Below are positions 34,453 to 42,948 of a stretch of 64,000 nucleotides of DNA, one piece after another (position 1 is the stretch's first letter; the number at the start of each line of letters is the position of its first letter). Origin of the DNA: JAFGVL01 sp964546015 (GTDB lineage Bacteria > Bacteroidota > Bacteroidia > Bacteroidales > Paludibacteraceae); assembly GCA_964546015.1 (NCBI GenBank), contig CAZJHO010000005.1, positions 62,001-126,000 of the forward strand, given 5' to 3'. The position numbers and the translations under genes are program-made. Under the pieces are notes generated by a model. It ran no database searches, was not told the DNA's origin, and saw only the letters and a program-made list of their open reading frames with translations.

Positions 34453-36669
34453 TTATAATTTCACATTTACAGGAATATTTAATTTGAAAATAAAATTTCG
34501 TCCCATGTTATAGATCCCTTCGTTTTTATAGCGCGAAAGGTGGTCGTAATAAAGCTTATCAAAGACATTGTTGACATTAACATCAAAAGAAAAATGCTTG
34601 AACCCTAAACGAACTCCTGCATTGAGCAATGAATAAGAAGGTGTAGAAATTTCGTAATTAGCAATATGTGGTTGTTTGAAGGAATATTGGTATTGCAGAA
34701 AAACCAATAAATTATCTAACTTCTTTTTTATAGGAAAATTTCCGTTAACAGAAGCGTTTATTTTAGAAGAAGGCATCAACGGCAAGTCATTACCGCCGGT
34801 ATCTTGTCCGTAAGTAGTACTGTAAGAGGCTTCAATGTGTATCCAGTCTAAAGGGTGTGGATGAAAGTGAAACCCGGCTTCGCCCCCAAACAGGTAAGCA
34901 TCCGATTGTGTATAATAATAAACAGGCAAATCTTCCTTTACTTCGCCTGATGGTTGCAAAAAGATATAATTTCGTATGTAATTATAATATGGGTTGACGA
35001 AGAACTCCCAATGAGTAGTCTTACTCTCGAGTGAAATATCAATCTGATAACTGTTTTCGGTTTTTAAATCAGGATTCCCGATTTCATAGCGATTAGTTCC
35101 TTCGTGTACTCCGTCGCTCAACAATTCGAACATATTCGGTGAACGGAAACCTGAAGAAAGAGATGCCCGCAAAGAAAAGAGCTTGGATAACTTCTGATAA
35201 ATTCCGGTAGAAAAATTGACTGCCGAATATGTTTTATCAAAAGAAGGGAAATATTCATCGGTGCCTTCATCGCCATGCCCTTCTCCATTTATGTTTCTTT
35301 GATCAAAGCGCATACCCAATTGCCAATAAGAATGTGGAGTATAATGAAAATCGGTGGTTGCGTATATACCCCAATCTATTGTTGTAGCATCGGGTATAAG
35401 CATTTCTTCGCCATTGTTGCGGTTAGTTTGATACATGCTCTGAGAGCCTGCAATCCATGACCAACCGTTATTTTTTTCTGCCGAAGACCATTTGGCATTA
35501 TATGACAAAGTGCTTAGATTCATATTCAAATCAGCTTCGTTTTGTGGATTTTCCTCTTCAAATTCTTTTCGGTTATTAAAAATGTAGCCTAAAGTCAGAT
35601 TCAGCTTCGAATTATTGTCGAAAAAATATAGATTCTCCGAACTCACTAAATGAGTTGTCAGATCCTGATACGGAAAATTCGGTTTTCGTCCGTTACTGTA
35701 CGATTCGTTTCTTTCTTCAGCTTCAACCAATCCATATTTCTCATTTAAAAAATTATATTTCAAGGAAGTTGTGAATTTATTTCCGGTATATCCTAACACA
35801 GTTTTAAAATCGCTTGTATTAAATCGGCTATTTTCGACCAGGTCGTTATCGCCATCACGGTAATCTTTGTGCGTAGTATATCCTCCTAGTAAATTCCAAT
35901 GTAGTTTCCCTTTGGAGATTTTAAGCCCTCCCGTATTTCGCCAACCGTTAGTATTTGTATTGTATTCAGAATTAAGAGTACCTTCCAAGCTGTTATTTTT
36001 AGCATACCAGTCGTCCACAAAATAGAGCACCCCTCCCAGCGCATCACTGCCGTATAATAAGGAGGCGGGTCCTTTTATAATTTCCACTTGTCTGTACCCG
36101 TTTTTGTCAAGACCAAGCCCATGTTCGTCCCCCCATTGCTGATTTTCCACTCGTACGCCCTGCGAAAAAACAGCGATGCGATTACCCGAAAGTCCTCTGA
36201 TAACAGGTTTTCCAATACCTGACCCTGTGCTGAAATTACTGATACCCGGCATGCCAGATAATTGTTGAGCCAGCGAAATTCCCTGTAAATCGGGATTATC
36301 AAATAAATTGAGGCTTTTTACATTAACTACATTTTCGTTCTGTAATTTAGAACTGCTAACGGAAACAACCAATTCGGTTAGAATGTGTTCCGAAGGATTT
36401 AAAAAAATGGTCGTGGTTGTGGATAAATTTATTGTTTGTAAATAAGATTCGTAGCCCGAGAGAGATATTTGTACCAGTATAGATTTTTGTTTTGTATGGA
36501 TAGAGAAATTTCCGTCTTCATCTGTTGTTATACCTGTTTTTGTGTCAGGAAAATAAACATCGACATAAGGTAAAGACCGGTTTGTTTCTTTATCCTTCAC
36601 ATTAAGTTGATATTGTGCATAAATATGCAATTGTGCCATACAAAAAAGCACAACAAATATATATTTCAT
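34453..36669 (-). CDS. TonB-dependent outer-membrane receptor, possible metal transporter
   Basis: 738 residues. Signal peptide of 18 (AQLHIYA), a CarboxypepD-regulatory-like domain (about 20-100, DKETNRSLPYVDVYFPDTKTG), plug domain (about 115-220; GMPGISNFSTGSGIGKPVIRG, GPASLLYGSDALGGVL) and a 22-strand barrel ending NIPVNVKL. The segment GGEAGFHFHPHPLDWIHIEASYS followed by GGNDLPLMPSSKINASV resembles ZnuD-like receptors, and HGDEG-type acidic/His loops are present. Energised import of a bound metal or metal complex is therefore my inference; other small ligands remain possible. The gene upstream encodes a small His/Cys-rich exported protein. Confidence 0.85.
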   Translation of the reverse strand: MKYIFVVLFCMAQLHIYAQYQLNVKDKETNRSLPYVDVYFPDTKTGITTDEDGNFSIHTKQKSILVQISLSGYESYLQTINLSTTTTIFLNPSEHILTELVVSVSSSKLQNENVVNVKSLNLFDNPDLQGISLAQQLSGMPGISNFSTGSGIGKPVIRGLSGNRIAVFSQGVRVENQQWGDEHGLGLDKNGYRQVEIIKGPASLLYGSDALGGVLYFVDDWYAKNNSLEGTLNSEYNTNTNGWRNTGGLKISKGKLHWNLLGGYTTHKDYRDGDNDLVENSRFNTSDFKTVLGYTGNKFTTSLKYNFLNEKYGLVEAEERNESYSNGRKPNFPYQDLTTHLVSSENLYFFDNNSKLNLTLGYIFNNRKEFEEENPQNEADLNMNLSTLSYNAKWSSAEKNNGWSWIAGSQSMYQTNRNNGEEMLIPDATTIDWGIYATTDFHYTPHSYWQLGMRFDQRNINGEGHGDEGTDEYFPSFDKTYSAVNFSTGIYQKLSKLFSLRASLSSGFRSPNMFELLSDGVHEGTNRYEIGNPDLKTENSYQIDISLESKTTHWEFFVNPYYNYIRNYIFLQPSGEVKEDLPVYYYTQSDAYLFGGEAGFHFHPHPLDWIHIEASYSTTYGQDTGGNDLPLMPSSKINASVNGNFPIKKKLDNLLVFLQYQYSFKQPHIANYEISTPSYSLLNAGVRLGFKHFSFDVNVNNVFDKLYYDHLSRYKNEGIYNMGRNFIFKLNIPVNVKL

Positions 36670-36705
36670 AGTTTGTGTTTTTATGAATTAATAAATTAGA
36701 ATTTT

Positions 36706-36725
36706 GTCAATAGAAATATATTGAC
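36706..36725. promoter_or_regulatory. small inverted repeat upstream of the TonB receptor
   Basis: GTCAATA (36706-36712) and TATTGAC (36719-36725) form a perfect 7-bp repeat around 6 bases, about 40 bases before the receptor ATG. A second repeat, CCAAAGATT (36740-36748) and AATCTTTGG (36764-36772), lies just upstream and could be an attenuating hairpin between the two genes. Confidence 0.35.
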
Positions 36726-36821
36726 GACATTATCTCTTACCAAAGATTAGCAGACAAATAAGCAATCTTTGGCAGATGAATATTTAAGTGTTAAAAGAAT
36801 ATTTCCGAAATCGGATTTTTT

Positions 36822-37184
36822 CTAAGAAAGATATTTGGGTGGTGCTCGCGAAGATTTATGAACAATGTAATTATTGGATGGTTTCTCGCAACTAAATTTT
36901 TCCGGAAAAAATAGAACAAGAGTCTGAATAGAAATATATTCGAATTTTACAAATGTAGTTTCCGAAAAAATTACATGGCAAAGAAAGCAAGAATGAGAAA
37001 AGGTTAATTTTAAATGATTTGTTCTACAATCCTCATTGTTTGGATGTAATTCGCTGCTTTCTAATTGATCATGAGTGTGTGATAGTGGATGCAATATATT
37101 TGTAAAAAATGATCCGCACAAATATATGCTCACTAAAAATAGAGCTAAATATATCCTGCGGTTATTTTTTACAAAATGCAACAT
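36822..37184 (-). CDS. small His/Cys-rich exported protein
   Basis: 120 residues from ATG 37184; the reading frame is open further to 37301 but only this start gives a proper leader (KNNRRIYLALFLVSIYLCGSFF). The mature part carries HPLSHTHDQ, a second His/Asp/Cys stretch (ELHPNNEDC) and HSCFLCHVIFSE with a CxxC-like pair, which suggests metal binding. The end is hydrophilic and basic. I recognise no named family; small exported proteins of this kind are often encoded in front of metal-related TonB receptors. The gene is probably co-transcribed with the receptor 152 bases downstream and sits behind a palindromic operator-like site. Confidence 0.6.
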   Translation of the reverse strand: MLHFVKNNRRIYLALFLVSIYLCGSFFTNILHPLSHTHDQLESSELHPNNEDCRTNHLKLTFSHSCFLCHVIFSETTFVKFEYISIQTLVLFFPEKFSCEKPSNNYIVHKSSRAPPKYLS

Positions 37185-37232
37185 TAATTGAGCTAAAAAG
37201 GAATGACAAAAATATTTTTTTGAAAAAAAAGA

Positions 37233-37253
37233 GCGATTATAATCGCAAAAATA
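37233..37253 (-). promoter_or_regulatory. -7 box and palindromic operator of the His/Cys-protein operon
   Basis: TATTTTTG on the minus strand (37253-37246) overlaps by one base the perfect 14-base palindrome GCGATTATAATCGC (37233-37246), placing the palindrome over the predicted transcription start. A second TATTTTTG is at 37214-37207. The AT-centred palindrome is reminiscent of Fur-superfamily sites; that is inference. Confidence 0.5.
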
Positions 37254-37602
37254 AAATGTGTAATTTGGATATAAAGATAGAAAAATACAGCTAAATATCA
37301 ATTAACTACATTTTAATTTTTGTAAATTATATTCGTAATGTTTACATCTATAAATTTCATGCTATTAGTTTGTCTGTAACAGCCAATAAAGTCCTATTTG
37401 CAGGAATTAATAAAGTCTAAGTTCACAAGTTGAATTATCCGTATATAATACCGATTTTTTTAAGTAGGTTTACTTATACAACAAGTTCCGATTGGTTTCT
37501 TCTTGTTGACGGGTTTTACCTAACTACCGACAATCCCGTCTTGAAATGAGTTGCGAAAAATTTTTCAACAAGCTTTTTGGGAAATATGCCGCTAATTTTC
37601 TA
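37254..37602. other. non-coding region with a structured segment
   Basis: No convincing ORF. The part 37450-37585 contains consecutive perfect arms: TAAGTA/TACTTA (37460-37475), CAACAAG/CTTGTTG (37479-37485 and 37502-37508), GACGGG/CCCGTC (37508-37513 and 37535-37540), and GTTG/CAAC flanking AAAAATTTTT around 37551-37569. It lies upstream of the glycogen synthase promoter, so it is not part of that leader. Candidate non-coding RNA or old repeat; strand undetermined. The rest, 37254-37450, shows nothing I can name. Confidence 0.4.
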
Positions 37603-37634
37603 TTTGTTCTTTTTCGTGAATAACATTATTTTTG
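37603..37634 (+). promoter_or_regulatory. glycogen synthase promoter
   Basis: TTTG at 37603-37606, 20 bases, TATTTTTG at 37627-37634: a textbook pair. Transcription should start near 37641. The leader contains TTGCAC/GTGCAA (37665-37670 and 37677-37682), a small palindromic hairpin that may be regulatory. Confidence 0.75.
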
Positions 37635-37707
37635 CCCTCTATACAAAAAGTGATTTATGCTGTTTTGCACGCTTAAGTGCAATTGAAAAAACAATTTTAT
37701 ACGAATA

Positions 37708-39369
37708 ATGAAGCCCGAATATATTTTTGAAACAAGTTGGGAAGTATGTAATCCCGTTGGAGGTATTTATACCGTTCTTTCTACCCGAGCAAAAACATTA
37801 CAGCAAGAATTTAAAGATAAAGTTATTTTTATTGGTCCTGATTTTTGGAAGAATAAACCTAATCCTTTGTTTAAAGAAAGTAAAACATTGTTCAAGGAAT
37901 GGGTAAAAAGTGTAAAAAATGCACCTAACTACAGTGTTCGTGTGGGACGCTGGCAAATACCAGGCAAACCAATTGCTGTTTTGATTAATTTTAAGCCTGA
38001 GATACATATACAACGCCAGGTCCAAAATAAAGTGTACGAACTTGTGTGGTCTGCCTTTGGGGTTAACTCCTTAAATGCTTATGGAGATTATCATGAGGCT
38101 TCCTTGTTTTCGGTAGCTTCGGGTGCGGTTATAAAAAGTTTGTATGAATATTTTAAACTGTCCGAGAAAAATAATGTAATCGCTCATTTTAACGAATGGA
38201 CAACTTCCTTTGGATTGCTATATGTAAAACATTTTTTGCCTTCGGTAGGAACCGTGTTTACTACGCATGCCACTTCTATCGGGCGTTCTATTGCTGGAAA
38301 CGGTAAGCCGCTTTATAACTACCTAAGCGCGTATAATGGCGATCAAATGGCGCGCGAACTTAATATGGAAGCGAAACATTCTGCCGAAAAAACAGCGGCT
38401 CATTTTACTGATTGCTTTGCTACTGTGAGCGATATTACAGCGACAGAATGTAAACAATTGCTTGAAAAAGCACCTGATGTCGTTACCCCGAACGGCTTCG
38501 AAGACGACTTTGTACCGCAAGGAAAAGAGGCAACTGCCAAACGAAAAGCAGCCCGAGAGCGATTAACTTCTGTAGCCGAAGCTTTGCTTGGATACGAGTT
38601 GGAAAGAGATGCACTTTACATTGGCACATGTGGGAGATATGAATACAAAAATAAAGGAATCGATGCCTTTGTCGATGCACTTAATCGATTGCGACATGAT
38701 AAACTGGGACAACGCCAAGTGGTGGGATTTGTTATGGTGCCGGCTTACATCAAAGGTCCTCGTGCCGATTTGCAAGCAAAATTAGCTAAAAAAACTAACG
38801 GGCACTTGCCGGATAGATATGTTACACATGATTTATGCGAGTCCCATCATGACCCGATTACAAGTGCTATACATTGGTATGGAATGGATAATTCGTCTGA
38901 GTCACGAGTAAAGATTATTTTTGTACCAAGCTATCTGAACGGTGCCGATGGTATTTTTAATATGTCGTATTACGATTTGCTTATCGGGCTTGATTTAACC
39001 GCTTTTCCTTCGTATTATGAACCTTGGGGCTACACTCCGCTCGAAAGTATTGCATTTGGTATTCCTACAATTACCACTTGTTTGTCTGGTTTTGGAGTAT
39101 GGGCGGACAAAATGGGAGCAAACAAAAGAAAATATTTTAGCAAAGGAGTAATTGTACTTGACAGAGACGATTATAACTATAATGAATTAGTGGAAGAGCT
39201 GAAACTTTGTTTCCACGATTTTTCGCTGCTTGACAAAGGCATGACTTGCAAAATAAGTAAATCGGCTACAAAACTGTCAAAAAAAGCCTTGTGGGAGAAT
39301 TTTATCTGTTATTATTATACAGCTTATGATATTGCTTTGACAAAAGCTAAACAACGGATAGGCGGTTAA
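37708..39369 (+). CDS. glycogen synthase (GT3 type)
   Basis: 553 residues. Starts FETSWEVCNPVGGIYTVLSTRA and GPDFWKNKPNP, the signature of the eukaryote-like GT3 glycogen synthases that Bacteroidetes use instead of ADP-glucose-dependent GlgA. Further marks: THATSIGRSIAGNG near 190, VTPNGF near 262, and FPSYYEPWGYTPLESIAFGIPTITT near 430-455 with the catalytic glutamate pair. The donor (UDP-glucose rather than ADP-glucose) is inferred from the GT3 family. It is transcribed alone, between its own promoter and a strong terminator. Works with glgB (56.2 kb) and the broken glgP (21.8 kb). Confidence 0.92.
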   Translation: MKPEYIFETSWEVCNPVGGIYTVLSTRAKTLQQEFKDKVIFIGPDFWKNKPNPLFKESKTLFKEWVKSVKNAPNYSVRVGRWQIPGKPIAVLINFKPEIHIQRQVQNKVYELVWSAFGVNSLNAYGDYHEASLFSVASGAVIKSLYEYFKLSEKNNVIAHFNEWTTSFGLLYVKHFLPSVGTVFTTHATSIGRSIAGNGKPLYNYLSAYNGDQMARELNMEAKHSAEKTAAHFTDCFATVSDITATECKQLLEKAPDVVTPNGFEDDFVPQGKEATAKRKAARERLTSVAEALLGYELERDALYIGTCGRYEYKNKGIDAFVDALNRLRHDKLGQRQVVGFVMVPAYIKGPRADLQAKLAKKTNGHLPDRYVTHDLCESHHDPITSAIHWYGMDNSSESRVKIIFVPSYLNGADGIFNMSYYDLLIGLDLTAFPSYYEPWGYTPLESIAFGIPTITTCLSGFGVWADKMGANKRKYFSKGVIVLDRDDYNYNELVEELKLCFHDFSLLDKGMTCKISKSATKLSKKALWENFICYYYTAYDIALTKAKQRIGG

Positions 39370-39380
39370 TAATTGGGACA

Positions 39381-39428
39381 ATAACATGCAGGCTCTTAAA
39401 ATTGCAACGATTTAAGAGCCTGTGTTAT
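39381..39428. terminator. bidirectional terminator after glycogen synthase
   Basis: Perfect 12-bp arms (39389-39400 and 39411-39422) with a 10-base loop, extended by ATAACA/TGTTAT (39381-39386 and 39423-39428) beyond a two-base bulge; between convergent genes. Confidence 0.75.
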
Positions 39429-39429
39429 G

Positions 39430-40155
39430 TTAAAAAGAGAATCCCAGTGTAACACCCAATAAAAAAGATGGTCCGGAGGAATGAGCTTTGCGAGTAATAT
39501 GTCGGTTGGTTAATTCATCAAATGCAATTTGGTCGTACCAAACATTCATCCAATTAAGTCCGGCATAGAAATTCCATAAGATTTCCGACCATCCTTCATA
39601 CTGGTATCCAGCAATGAAAGCCAAATCGCTGACTTTTGTCGATTGGTTATAGGTATCTGTGATTTCCTTGTCCTGAAAATTATTATAATCATAATAATAA
39701 TCCGTAGCAGTTACTTCGCTTCCGTAAGTACGATAACGGAATGTAGGGGCAAAATAAAACCCTTCGAAATCACTCATTTGTTTAGGATATATTTTGGCAG
39801 AAATACTCGCAAACATTCCGATTTTATGCGTTTCATCGTAGTAATCGGAAGTATAAAAGTAGTAATCATTATACCAATCATCGTCGAGAGAATAAAGGAA
39901 AGGGTCAGAAAACAAAGTAGCTCCCAATCCGGCTTCAAGTCCGAGATATTGGTTTATTTTTCGTTCGTAAGTAAATGCGAATACACCTCTATCCAAAAGA
40001 GAAAAATTCCATTGCAAATTATTGTTGATAGACGATTTTATATTTTTGATATTAACTGTTTCTGTGGCATTATAAGTATCATAAATAGTTACCGTTTGAG
40101 AAAACACTGATAACGAAATAATTAATAAAAAAGCGTTTAGGTATAATTTTTTCAT
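39430..40155 (-). CDS. uncharacterised outer-membrane beta-barrel protein
   Basis: 241 residues. Signal peptide of 19 (LLIISLSVFS), then a predicted transmembrane barrel: alternating strands with many Tyr and Phe, for example FAFTYERKINQYLGLEAGLGATLF and FEGFYFAPTFRYRTYG, and a C-terminal strand GVTLGFSF ending in Phe, the usual BAM signal. A Tyr/Asp-rich loop (YYFYTSDYYDE and DYYYDYNNF) is notable. No named family recognised. Divergent from the next gene, with two back-to-back promoters between them. Confidence 0.7.
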   Translation of the reverse strand: MKKLYLNAFLLIISLSVFSQTVTIYDTYNATETVNIKNIKSSINNNLQWNFSLLDRGVFAFTYERKINQYLGLEAGLGATLFSDPFLYSLDDDWYNDYYFYTSDYYDETHKIGMFASISAKIYPKQMSDFEGFYFAPTFRYRTYGSEVTATDYYYDYNNFQDKEITDTYNQSTKVSDLAFIAGYQYEGWSEILWNFYAGLNWMNVWYDQIAFDELTNRHITRKAHSSGPSFLLGVTLGFSF

Positions 40156-40172
40156 AGTTAATAAATTTGGTG

Positions 40173-40180
40173 CAAAAGTA
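40173..40180 (-). promoter_or_regulatory. -7 box of the barrel gene
   Basis: TACTTTTG on the minus strand, 18 bases upstream of the ATG at 40155. Confidence 0.5.
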
Positions 40181-40190
40181 AAAAAAATAA

Positions 40191-40219
40191 TTGTTTATAG
40201 AGTAAAAGCAATATTTTTG
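40191..40219 (+). promoter_or_regulatory. promoter of the uncharacterised exported protein
   Basis: TTG at 40191-40193, 18 bases, TATTTTTG at 40212-40219, ATG at 40249. Back to back with the promoter of the divergent barrel gene; the two -7 boxes are 31 bases apart. Confidence 0.7.
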
Positions 40220-40248
40220 CACCGAATTAAAATTTAAATAATCATTTT

Positions 40249-41901
40249 ATGAAAACCAACAAACTTTTCATCGCAGTTCTTTTATTTATTTTTGCCTTAA
40301 TATCACATCTTCAGGCAAATGTATCCCTTTCTTTTAGCGAACCCCTGAAAGCTTCTAAAAAGGCTCTTTTCCTAAATTCGGGAGAAATTGGAGATAAAAT
40401 TTATACAATTAAATTAGACAAAAAAGAATATTCGTTACTCATATACGATACGAATTTAAAATTTATAAAAGAAACTCCATTCAAAAAGAAAAATTGTAAA
40501 GAGGATAATTGTATTGACTATCATTTTTCGTATAAAAGAACATTGTTTCTGAACGACCGTATCTTGGTTTTCTTTACTACATTCGAAACTAAAACGAAAA
40601 ATCATCTTTTACTCTGCCAAGCATTCGATTTGAATGGTAATTTTATGGGCGAATTGACTAAAGTAGATAATATTCCGGCAAATAAAAAATCAAACTCAGG
40701 TAGCTTTTTTGTAGAAGCCAATAATAACAAAGATAAATTTGTAGTTATTCAAAATAGTCCTTATGATAAAAAAGCTGACGAAAAATTCTCGTTTAAAGTA
40801 TATGATGGCAATTTGAAAAACACATCTAACGCTACAATTGATTTACCTCATAAAGACAAAAAGGTTTCTGTTGTAAATTATTATTTGTCAAACAAGGGAG
40901 ATGTATTTATGCTTGTTCGGGTAGATTTTGAAAAGGATCAAATAGTAAGAGGCGAAGATGATGAATTTTTCTCTGTGCTTTCACTTCATACATCAACGGA
41001 TAATTCATTGTCGGAACATAAAATACAAGTGCCTCAAAAAAATATTATCAGTCTCGACCTCGAAATAGATGACAAAAACGAGCATATTGCTTGTGCTGGA
41101 TTATATTCTAACATTAAGCCTAACTCAAAAGCAAAAGACAAAGATATCGACGGATTTTTTTATGTAAATATTGATATAAAAAGCAAAGAAGTACTTTCCA
41201 AAACTTTCAAACCTATCGATAAAGCCATGATAGCAAAACTACTAGGAAAGAAAGAAGGAAAAGAGTTGAAAGACGACAAAGGGATTGCCCCAACATTCGA
41301 GGTTCGCGATTTTGTAAAAATGTCTGATGGTTCTTCTTATCTTGTTGCCGAAAATTTTTACATAACAGAAGTGCTTTCTTGCAATGATAAAGGAGTATGC
41401 CGCACCAGATATATCTATAATTACAATAATATCTTTGTCATACATATTTCTCCTGCAGGAGAAATTATTTCGCTGATAGATATACCTAAAAAACAAATTA
41501 GTTCTAGTAATAATTATTTATTAGAGCTATTTAATGCAAATTTATGGCAAGATAGAGGGCTTTATGTGTCATTTTCTGAAAATGACATCTCTCTTTTCTC
41601 CTATAAATTAATGCAAAAAGACGACAAACTTTTTATTATTTACAACGACGATCCTAAAAATATGTCGGCCGATGTAAAATCAATTCGTGATGTAAAAAAA
41701 TTCGCAAAAGAGAAAAAAGGAGCTTTGATTATGGTTGAGTTATTGCCTGATGGGAAATATACGAAAACACAACTATTCTTGAATAAAGAGCGAAAAGTAT
41801 ATACAAAAATAAATGCCGGATTTAAAATTAATGACGGAGTATATGTGGCGCCAATAAAAAATAAAAAAGGATTTGGGTTTATCCGGTTCGATATAAAATA
41901 A
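40249..41901 (+). CDS. uncharacterised exported protein, Lys-rich
   Basis: 550 residues, with a signal peptide of about 23 (FIFALISHLQA). The mature part is rich in Lys/Asp/Asn with regular short strand patterns (for example KIYTIKLDKKEYSLLIYD, ILVFFTTFE, FDLNGNFMGELTK), suggesting a beta-propeller; that is inference. Cys pairs occur at NCKEDNC and SCNDKGVC. I do not recognise a family. Single gene followed by a good terminator at 41924. Confidence 0.7.
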   Translation: MKTNKLFIAVLLFIFALISHLQANVSLSFSEPLKASKKALFLNSGEIGDKIYTIKLDKKEYSLLIYDTNLKFIKETPFKKKNCKEDNCIDYHFSYKRTLFLNDRILVFFTTFETKTKNHLLLCQAFDLNGNFMGELTKVDNIPANKKSNSGSFFVEANNNKDKFVVIQNSPYDKKADEKFSFKVYDGNLKNTSNATIDLPHKDKKVSVVNYYLSNKGDVFMLVRVDFEKDQIVRGEDDEFFSVLSLHTSTDNSLSEHKIQVPQKNIISLDLEIDDKNEHIACAGLYSNIKPNSKAKDKDIDGFFYVNIDIKSKEVLSKTFKPIDKAMIAKLLGKKEGKELKDDKGIAPTFEVRDFVKMSDGSSYLVAENFYITEVLSCNDKGVCRTRYIYNYNNIFVIHISPAGEIISLIDIPKKQISSSNNYLLELFNANLWQDRGLYVSFSENDISLFSYKLMQKDDKLFIIYNDDPKNMSADVKSIRDVKKFAKEKKGALIMVELLPDGKYTKTQLFLNKERKVYTKINAGFKINDGVYVAPIKNKKGFGFIRFDIK

Positions 41902-41923
41902 GGTGCTCATTTAGTTAAGATAG

Positions 41924-41955
41924 AAGCTCATGATTTATTAGTCATGAGCTTTTTT
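41924..41955 (+). terminator. terminator of the exported-protein gene
   Basis: AAGCTCATGA (41924-41933) and TCATGAGCTT (41942-41951), an 8-base loop, followed by T run. A longer reading of the next gene would start inside this hairpin, so its start is later. Confidence 0.8.
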
Positions 41956-41994
41956 AGTACTTTTACAAACTCTTTTTCGAATAAAGCCATCGGT

Positions 41995-42636
41995 ATGAGT
42001 CAACATTTACCCATCATACAAAACTTCCGAGCAGTGATTTTGGCAAACGGAGCATTTCCTACTCACGATTTGCCTTTATCGTTTTTGAGAAATGCGGAGC
42101 AAATCATTTGTTGCGACGGCGCTACCATGTCGTTGCTTACAATAGGCTTGGAGCCAACTTATATTGTAGGTGATTTGGATAGTATTTCCGACGAATTGAA
42201 AGAACAATACCAAGCTATTTTGCATCAAAACACCGATCAGGAAACAAATGATTTGACTAAAGCAGTCCAATTATGCCTGCAAAAAGGCTGGACGAAAATT
42301 ACTATTTTAGGAGCTACAGATAAGCGCGAAGATCATACTATTGGAAACATTTCGTTGCTTGCCGATTATGCCGAGAATTGTGAGGTACAGATGTTGACGG
42401 ATTATGGTGTATTTGTTTCTATTAGGGAAACATCTTCTTTTGAAAGTTATCCTAAGCAGCAAGTATCATTATTCAGTCTTACGCCCGAAACTCGTTTTAC
42501 TACCCAAGAACTTCGCTATCCGCTAAGTGAACAAAATTTATCTTCGTGGTGGCAAGGTACATTGAACGAAGCATTGGGAGATACTTTTACAATACAAATA
42601 AATTGTGGGAAAGTGCTTATCTTCCGAAAATATTGA
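41995..42636 (+). CDS. thiN: thiamine pyrophosphokinase
   Basis: Transfers pyrophosphate from ATP to thiamine. 213 residues from ATG 41995 (MSQHLPIIQNFRAVILANG); the in-frame ATG 41944 lies in the preceding terminator. Motifs: VILANGAFP, IICCDGATMSLL, YIVGDLDSISDEL, QETNDLTKAVQLC, GATDKREDHTIGN, all of the TPK catalytic domain; the C-terminal beta domain is short. Its stop abuts the stop of the convergent DUF4491 gene without a spacer. No thiamine riboswitch is seen upstream. Confidence 0.93.
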   Translation: MSQHLPIIQNFRAVILANGAFPTHDLPLSFLRNAEQIICCDGATMSLLTIGLEPTYIVGDLDSISDELKEQYQAILHQNTDQETNDLTKAVQLCLQKGWTKITILGATDKREDHTIGNISLLADYAENCEVQMLTDYGVFVSIRETSSFESYPKQQVSLFSLTPETRFTTQELRYPLSEQNLSSWWQGTLNEALGDTFTIQINCGKVLIFRKY

Positions 42637-42933
42637 TTATTTTTTCCATTTCTTTTTCTTTGGATTGGAAGGAAACCACCCTTTTTCTACTCGTTTTTCC
42701 TGCTCGAATAATTCTTTTATGCTCCATAAGCAGGTAAATCCTAACAGTCCGAACACAATTGATACATATAAATCACTCGTTATCATAGAACAGGCGATAA
42801 AAAATAACCCTACCAGTAAAAAAATCCACCAATATTTTTTCCCGAAATAATATTCTGTTTTGATAACAATAGGGTGGAAAACTCCAATGATCAAGAAAGA
42901 AACAATGCCGATTATAAGTCCTTCGAATTGCAT
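42637..42933 (-). CDS. DUF4491 membrane protein
   Basis: 98 residues with three membrane helices (about 4-24, 35-52 and 55-75) and a basic C-terminal tail (PSNPKKKKWKK). FEGLIIGIVSFLIIGVFHPIVIKTEYYFGKKYWW, in pieces, is the signature of DUF4491, a small inner-membrane protein family known mainly from Bacteroidetes; function unknown. Convergent with thiN, and 15 bases after pgi in the direction of transcription, so it probably shares the pgi transcript. Confidence 0.9.
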   Translation of the reverse strand: MQFEGLIIGIVSFLIIGVFHPIVIKTEYYFGKKYWWIFLLVGLFFIACSMITSDLYVSIVFGLLGFTCLWSIKELFEQEKRVEKGWFPSNPKKKKWKK

Positions 42934-42948
42934 AGTATATAAAAATAA

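Noticed and set aside
37233..37246. The palindrome as a transcription terminator
   Set aside because: It is upstream of the gene, overlaps a -7 box and has no T run.
41944..41994. Longer start of thiN at 41944
   Set aside because: It begins within the terminator of the previous gene.
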